The notes under the pieces were generated by a model. That model searched no databases, was not told where the DNA came from, and was given only the letters and a program-made list of their open reading frames with translations. A stretch of DNA of 36,135 nt from JBILXY01 sp044378055 (GTDB taxonomy: Bacteria > Patescibacteriota > JACMRA01). The stretch spans positions 1 to 36,135 of the forward strand of contig JBILXY010000009.1 of NCBI GenBank assembly GCA_044378055.1, read 5' to 3'. The position numbers were made by a program, and so were the translations under genes. Within the stretch, counting starts at the first letter, position 1. The number at the start of each line of letters is the position of its first letter. This document shows positions 31,270-36,135 of the stretch, piece after piece.

Positions 31270-32772
31270 ATGAGTAAGCGCGCTCCCATTTCCAAACTCA
31301 CCCACTTAAAACTAGGCCAAGGTAATCCTGAACCATCAGATGAATTAATCACTGATGAAAAGATTGCTACCACGCCTGAAAGTTCTACATCTGTAGAAAC
31401 AGAAAAAGTTGTAATCGAGGAAAAGATCGAAGTAGCGGCTGAAAACTTGCACGAATCAAAAGATGATTGGTCTGTCCCAGATCATAGTAGTAAAATGTTT
31501 ACTAAAAAATTGGCTGAAAAAGAGGTAGAACCAACCCCTTCTTCTAATAAAATGAACTTACCAAAGTTTTTGGAGGAAAATAAAATTCTTCAAAGTGTCA
31601 CAAACAGTTTAGAAGGGGAAATTAAAATGTTGCCCTTTAATGGTGACACTAACCCAAACTCAATAGGTTCTATTTTTAGTAAAGATCATGAGGAGATTAC
31701 CGGAATTAGAAGAGTATTTAGGAAATCACTAATATTCCTAGTATTACATCTATTTTCATTTCTGCTTCTAACTTGGGCTGGGCTTAATATATTAACATTC
31801 AATCCACTAATAATTTTAGTAACCTTTGTACTTTTTGTTTCAATCACCAATTTATTCTATATTATTGTAGCAGATCGTAGTTATGTTAGTTTAAGTCTAG
31901 TAGGTATTGGTATCGGGCTGCTTTTAATTTATAGTTTTCTAGGGCAAGCCTTTAATATTGTAAGCTTAGCAGGAGTATCAATTATTATTTTGCTTGCATA
32001 TATTGCCTATAGTGAAATAGAAAAAATTCAACTTGGAAGCCGTTTATTTACTATTTCTAATATAGTGGGATCTTCTACCAGAATACTTATTGGAGCTGCA
32101 ATATTAATTCTTTCACTTGGATTATTTAATCAAATGGTATCTGAAAAAAGTTCCAATTTCTTAAACCGAACCTTATTTAGTAACGACACATTTGTATCTA
32201 AATTAATAGTTGGGGAAGGATCGCCAATATCACTTAACAGACTGGTGATGAACGGTGCTAGCTTATATTCAACACTTGAAACCAATACTGTAAAAACTAC
32301 TTTCAAGGACTTCCTTTCTGTGAATTACAAAAGAGGAGAAGATGTAGTTAGTAAATCTGAAGAACCTGAAATTATTATTTCTTGTGAGAACCTATCTGGA
32401 GGTGGAAAATGCGCCAACGCAGTATTAGAAGAGAGAAATTCTCGCTTGGAAAATTATAGACTTGAGGCATACAAAAAGCTGCCTTATACACTTGATACTG
32501 TTTTAGACAAAGATAATTTTCGTGAAATTTCCAAACAATACTATTCAAACATAGTATCAGAATTTGAAACTGGCAGCGATATTATTTTACCCAGAGCATA
32601 TCTATTTCCTGGAATTTCAGCAGCAGTTTTGTATCTAGTACTTAGCCTATTATCCCCACTTTTCAGTGTATTGATTCAAATGCTAACTTGGCTTGGTTGG
32701 CAATTTATGAAAGCCACAGGTTTTGCCAAAATAGAAGTTGAAACTGTTGAATCTGAAGTAGTTAGTATTTAA
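31270..32772 (+). CDS. Hypothetical multi-pass membrane protein
   Basis: The 500-residue protein starts with a polar, acidic and probably disordered region (1-150), then five membrane helices (about 153-175, 178-200, 205-225, 229-249, 270-290), an external domain (about 291-445) with two close cysteines (CENLSGGGKC), and one or two final helices (about 447-480). I do not recognise it. It is cotranscribed with the S1 gene and convergent with the surface protein, four bases away. Confidence 0.7.
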   Translation: MSKRAPISKLTHLKLGQGNPEPSDELITDEKIATTPESSTSVETEKVVIEEKIEVAAENLHESKDDWSVPDHSSKMFTKKLAEKEVEPTPSSNKMNLPKFLEENKILQSVTNSLEGEIKMLPFNGDTNPNSIGSIFSKDHEEITGIRRVFRKSLIFLVLHLFSFLLLTWAGLNILTFNPLIILVTFVLFVSITNLFYIIVADRSYVSLSLVGIGIGLLLIYSFLGQAFNIVSLAGVSIIILLAYIAYSEIEKIQLGSRLFTISNIVGSSTRILIGAAILILSLGLFNQMVSEKSSNFLNRTLFSNDTFVSKLIVGEGSPISLNRLVMNGASLYSTLETNTVKTTFKDFLSVNYKRGEDVVSKSEEPEIIISCENLSGGGKCANAVLEERNSRLENYRLEAYKKLPYTLDTVLDKDNFREISKQYYSNIVSEFETGSDIILPRAYLFPGISAAVLYLVLSLLSPLFSVLIQMLTWLGWQFMKATGFAKIEVETVESEVVSI

Positions 32773-32776
32773 TCAC

Positions 32777-35700
32777 TTACTTCACAAGTCTATCCCCATT
32801 TATTTCATGATAGAAAGTTATCTGGTTATTGCTCATGTTTGTATAATTCACTCTTACTGAGTATTTTTTCAAAGGATTAAGTGAAGTCTCTTTCAAAGAA
32901 ATAGAATTGTCTGAACTAGAGGATTGGAACTTGTATTGTCTTTCGCCATCAATGATAATCGCTTCTGGTTGACCTAGAGTAGAGGCTAAAACTTGAATAA
33001 TACAATTACTTTCCCCTACACACCAAAGAACTTCATCTTTTGAATTATTTACCAAGTACTTAAATTCGGTTAATACAAAATTTCCATCAAGAACTTGTAA
33101 AGTATAATTTCCAGCTACACCTCCAACTTCAACATAGCAAACTCCACCTTGCCAGTGACTTAAGAGAATGGTTGAATCTTGCCTATCAGATAGCTGTCTG
33201 ATTTTGCAGGTATTAGACTTGAAACTAAAGGTTTTCAAAGTATTGGCAGGAACAATGGTAGCACCCTCCAAAAGCTTAATTTCTTCTGGTCTATTTGATA
33301 TATCGTACTGTCCTAGGAAGGAAGTGATTGTGTTTGTTCTACTTATTGAAACAGGGCTAGCCTTTGAGTCTATAGCTAATTCTAAAATTTTACCTCCTAA
33401 GATAGATCTAAGGTCGTTATTATCTAGTTTATTTGCCGATAGTTGTAATTTTGCAAAACCATCTTGAACAGGCACATCAGCCACTTTTCCATTATAGGTA
33501 AATCTAACATTTCCAGACTTTACTGGAAGTCCAAATTTATCTTGAATTGGACTTGTTAATATATTATAGTCTAATTCCTGATCTTGCCCTAATCTTACAC
33601 TTGCACCCAAGGCAAAAATATTACCTGGATCTCCGCTAGTTAGGTTAATTACTTGGTTATAAACTTTATCTTTAGCTGTAATTTTTACCAAAGCATGCTT
33701 TGTGTTTCTAAACTGGTTAAGGTTCCAATCAAGGCTACAAGTTTTATTATCCTTATCGAAAGTTACTGTTTCTGAAATTTTTTCTGATTCAGACTTAATC
33801 CATTCAAAGTTACATGCTTCAATATCTGTTTCGCTCAAACCCAAACTTAACTTTAACTTAGCATCACCATTTAGTTCAGTTGGAATACTTGGTAAAATTA
33901 GCTTATCTGATTCTACTGTTTCAAACAGCTGTTCCATCAATACATTATTTTCTGCATCATATACTTTTAATTTCAAGTTTTCTTCAGTAAATAAACTTGC
34001 TGGTAGAACTACCTTTGCAAAACCATCCAATACATCAACTGGGCCGATGGTTTGTACTACCTCTTCTCCTTTAATTGCCTCTACCTTTAATCCGAAAGTG
34101 TTTGTTAAATTGCCAAAATTATCAGCAATTGGACCTAGAATCAAAGTATTGGCAAAATTCTTCTGAGCTGGTTCGTATTCAAGTTTCAACCCTCCAAAAG
34201 TAGTAGGTGTATTTGAAAACACATTGAACTGCCTACTTTGGCTGTAAGCTGGGAAAGTAATTAATGCTGGCCCGCTTTGAACAACTTGATTAGATTCTAC
34301 AACTACCTTACAAACGCCCTGTTTTAAGCTACCATTTACACTTAAACCTTGGCTGGTTAAAGAGGATGCATAAATAATTGCTTCGCAATCTCCATCTGGT
34401 ACTTGAACTTTACTTCTATCTACAATGTCTGCTACAGAGAAAGTCATTCTTTGTCCGGCCTTTAGAGAGCTTGGTTGTTCTATATTCACGCCACTTGTTA
34501 CCACACCAGTTTCGAAATCATTAAAATTAATATTCACAAAGTCAGAAACTTGGCCATTTCCTAGACGAATGAAAACTTTGTAGAAACCTCCTTCAGCAAA
34601 AATATCACCAGGAGCAGTTAAACTAAATGTTCCATTATCAACTTTTAAAGCCTGACCATCAATACTATTGTATTCTTTATAGCTAAAATTTGTATTGCTA
34701 TACACTCCTAAAGTTACCGGTACATTGTTTAATGCTACATTTGCATCATCAACCAAACCACTAGACTGCAAAAGAATTGGCTGACCTTTTGTTTGCACTA
34801 CTGTTTTGTTTTCTAAATTAATCAAAGTAGCTGGTTTGTTCAAGAACGATACTGTTTGTTCAAGACTTGTGCCCTTCAAAGTTACTTTATAAACACCTTC
34901 GCCAGTAGGAATTTGAGAGGTGAGAATATCTGCAGAGCAACTTCTATTGTTATTCACCTTAGCTTTGATACTTGAAACAACATTATTTCCACTCTTAACT
35001 TCAAAATTACACTCATCAGTTTCTTTAAGCGTATTATTTAAACTTAGAACTTTTTTAGCCATTACTGGGGTTAGGCCATTTATAGAGACTGAACCAAATG
35101 GCAAATTTAAAGATGAAAGTGCATTTGGAACGAATTCTGCAAAATTACCTGCCACATCTAAACTAGCTATATTACTGTACACTTCTTCATTACTATCTAC
35201 GAATAATAACGAATAGTTTCCAGTTGAAAGATTGTTGAATTCACCTGTACAAGCAGACTCTGAAACTTGGCAATCAGAACTAGCAATTACATTTGTGGAA
35301 TTCCTATCGGATAAATAAACCTTACCGGTCAAAGTTCTAGGATTTACAGTTCCTTCTGGCCATCTTAAATTAAAGGCTGCTCCAGCTCCACTACTAATTT
35401 TATCTGATTCAAGTTTTAATTCTAAAGACCTTCCAATTTTAGCTCCAGAATTGATTAACTTGGTAAATACTCTGTTTGTGCTGCTTTCTTGTAGCCCACT
35501 TTTATTCAAAAATCTAATCTTTCCTAAAATTGTTAAATATTCTGTATCAGCTTTATCAATCTTACCAGTTGCAATATATTCAACACGCTCCCCTGAGGAA
35601 AGAACTGGTAATTTAAAACTGTTTACTTGTTTGTCTGAATTTAAATCTAAACTTCTGATGTTACCGCCATTTATTGTGCTCCAGGTTACTGATGAATTTG

Positions 35701-36028
35701 TGGAAAATAAGTCTAAGGCAATGCTATTAATTGATTCAACTACGCTTGTATTCTGAATAGTTACATTTAAGCTAATGGTATCCCCTACTGAAAAATCTTT
35801 CTCTTCATTTAAACGAATTGATGCTGAAACTGAAGCATTTTCGCTTGCTTTAGCATCTTCACCATTAGTGTTCCATAATGAATATCCAATAAGACCTCCT
35901 ACTATAAAGTAAACGGCAAGAACTGATACGATCAGCTGTTTTCTTCTACCAAATCTTGTAAATGATAAATTCCATCTACTTTTTTTTCTTGGAACAGCTT
36001 TAAGTGATATTGAGCGTGAATTAGCCAT
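32777..36028 (-). CDS. Giant surface-type protein with tandem ~200-residue repeat units
   Basis: The 1083-residue protein has a basic N-terminus, one membrane helix (about 31-51) and a long external region of beta-type sequence, so it is probably anchored in the cell membrane facing outward. It has exactly twelve cysteines in six pairs: 253/260, 340/364, 548/573, 739/764, 941/964, 1003/1009. The four central pairs are spaced 23-25 residues apart and recur every 190-210 residues. After each comes a strand pattern and then a segment such as GPIADNFGN…VLDGFAKVVLPA, SPIQDKFGL…VQDGFAKLQLSA or GLVDDANVA…VDNGTFSLTA. The last unit is partial. I cannot name the family; Ig-like fold is inference. Adhesion or cell-wall architecture are plausible roles. 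Confidence 0.85.
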   Translation of the reverse strand: MANSRSISLKAVPRKKSRWNLSFTRFGRRKQLIVSVLAVYFIVGGLIGYSLWNTNGEDAKASENASVSASIRLNEEKDFSVGDTISLNVTIQNTSVVESINSIALDLFSTNSSVTWSTINGGNIRSLDLNSDKQVNSFKLPVLSSGERVEYIATGKIDKADTEYLTILGKIRFLNKSGLQESSTNRVFTKLINSGAKIGRSLELKLESDKISSGAGAAFNLRWPEGTVNPRTLTGKVYLSDRNSTNVIASSDCQVSESACTGEFNNLSTGNYSLLFVDSNEEVYSNIASLDVAGNFAEFVPNALSSLNLPFGSVSINGLTPVMAKKVLSLNNTLKETDECNFEVKSGNNVVSSIKAKVNNNRSCSADILTSQIPTGEGVYKVTLKGTSLEQTVSFLNKPATLINLENKTVVQTKGQPILLQSSGLVDDANVALNNVPVTLGVYSNTNFSYKEYNSIDGQALKVDNGTFSLTAPGDIFAEGGFYKVFIRLGNGQVSDFVNINFNDFETGVVTSGVNIEQPSSLKAGQRMTFSVADIVDRSKVQVPDGDCEAIIYASSLTSQGLSVNGSLKQGVCKVVVESNQVVQSGPALITFPAYSQSRQFNVFSNTPTTFGGLKLEYEPAQKNFANTLILGPIADNFGNLTNTFGLKVEAIKGEEVVQTIGPVDVLDGFAKVVLPASLFTEENLKLKVYDAENNVLMEQLFETVESDKLILPSIPTELNGDAKLKLSLGLSETDIEACNFEWIKSESEKISETVTFDKDNKTCSLDWNLNQFRNTKHALVKITAKDKVYNQVINLTSGDPGNIFALGASVRLGQDQELDYNILTSPIQDKFGLPVKSGNVRFTYNGKVADVPVQDGFAKLQLSANKLDNNDLRSILGGKILELAIDSKASPVSISRTNTITSFLGQYDISNRPEEIKLLEGATIVPANTLKTFSFKSNTCKIRQLSDRQDSTILLSHWQGGVCYVEVGGVAGNYTLQVLDGNFVLTEFKYLVNNSKDEVLWCVGESNCIIQVLASTLGQPEAIIIDGERQYKFQSSSSDNSISLKETSLNPLKKYSVRVNYTNMSNNQITFYHEINGDRLVK

Positions 36029-36048
36029 ATTTTGTTTTTGTTTATTTA

Positions 36049-36077
36049 ATTATATCTTATGAATTATATCTTGGCAA
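36049..36077 (-). promoter_or_regulatory. Promoter of the surface protein gene
   Basis: TTGCCA (36077-36072), 17 bases, TATAAT (36054-36049), then 20 bases to the ATG at 36028. A strong sigma-70-type promoter with a perfect -10. Confidence 0.8.
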
Positions 36078-36082
36078 AAGGA

Positions 36083-36135
36083 CTATAATCCACTACCTCC
36101 AATACTAGTTACTCCAATAGAATCAGCTTTGAAAT
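36083..36135 (-). CDS. End of a gene entering from the window edge (partial)
   Basis: One minus-strand frame is open from the window edge to TAG at 36085-36083 and reads FKADSIGVTSIGGSGL. The stop lies just before the surface protein promoter. Glycine/serine-rich ends like this are common in secreted proteins, but 16 residues do not identify it. Confidence 0.35.
   Translation of the reverse strand, partial: FKADSIGVTSIGGSGL

Noticed and set aside
1..36135. Recoded TGA (as in Gracilibacteria/Absconditabacteria)
   Set aside because: Conserved proteins run full length without in-frame TGA.
1..36135. CRISPR array, insertion sequence, rRNA or other structured RNA gene
   Set aside because: No regularly spaced direct repeats, transposase frame or rRNA-like stretch was seen; gaps between genes are mostly under 170 bases.

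Overview
The window looks like part of a very small-genome Candidate Phyla Radiation (Patescibacteria) bacterium. This rests on the high A+T content, near-touching genes, a ribosomal protein operon lacking uL29 and uL30, a single-copy VirB2-like pilin, and several small membrane proteins of unknown function. Microgenomates, Katanobacteria or Dojkabacteria are plausible homes, but the sequence alone does not decide between them. The standard bacterial code fits: family proteins read through without in-frame TGA.

Layout. Positions 1-1330 (minus strand) hold the start of a gene running off the edge, a Shedu-type defence nuclease, and a 39-residue leader ORF that resembles the N-terminus of an MmeI-like methyltransferase. 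A pilin gene and tRNA-Ser/tRNA-Lys follow on the plus strand and end at a clean terminator. Positions 2226-14748 (minus strand) form the core information-processing block: rpsJ-rplC-rplD-rplW-rplB-rpsS-rplV-rpsC-rpsQ-rplP-rplN-rplX-rplE-rpsZ-rpsH-rplF-rplR-rpsE-tsf-bL25-rplO, tRNA-Ile, rpoA, a membrane protein and a divergent pgk. The order rpsC-rpsQ-rplP is inverted relative to the usual rpsC-rplP-rpmC-rpsQ, and secY to rplQ are not in their usual place.

Positions 14869-24056 mix housekeeping and accessory genes: an unknown 261-residue protein, a TPR protein with ruvA, a DpnI-like methyl-directed restriction enzyme followed by a truncated methyltransferase, ftsH with two membrane-anchored companions, a TrmB-type regulator with a palindrome in its promoter, a free-standing AlaX editing protein and a flavodoxin-fold reductase. 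Positions 24061-31267 carry a SanA/YdcF protein, a shortened DnaE, a CAP protein overlapping a LOG protein, inorganic pyrophosphatase, secG and a four-domain S1 protein. The end (31270-36135) holds a multi-pass membrane protein and a 1083-residue surface protein built from tandem units of about 200 residues, each with a cysteine pair.

Expression logic. Many transcription units begin with TTGACA (or a one-base variant) placed 29-36 bases before the ATG, so that the -10 box lies only about 5-10 bases from the start codon. This predicts leaderless mRNAs. Inside the ribosomal operon the start codons have A/T-rich upstream sequence with no convincing Shine-Dalgarno motif. The strongest candidates for something new are the repeat architecture of the giant surface protein, the two defence loci with methyltransferase remnants, the rearranged ribosomal operon and the promoter-on-start-codon layout.
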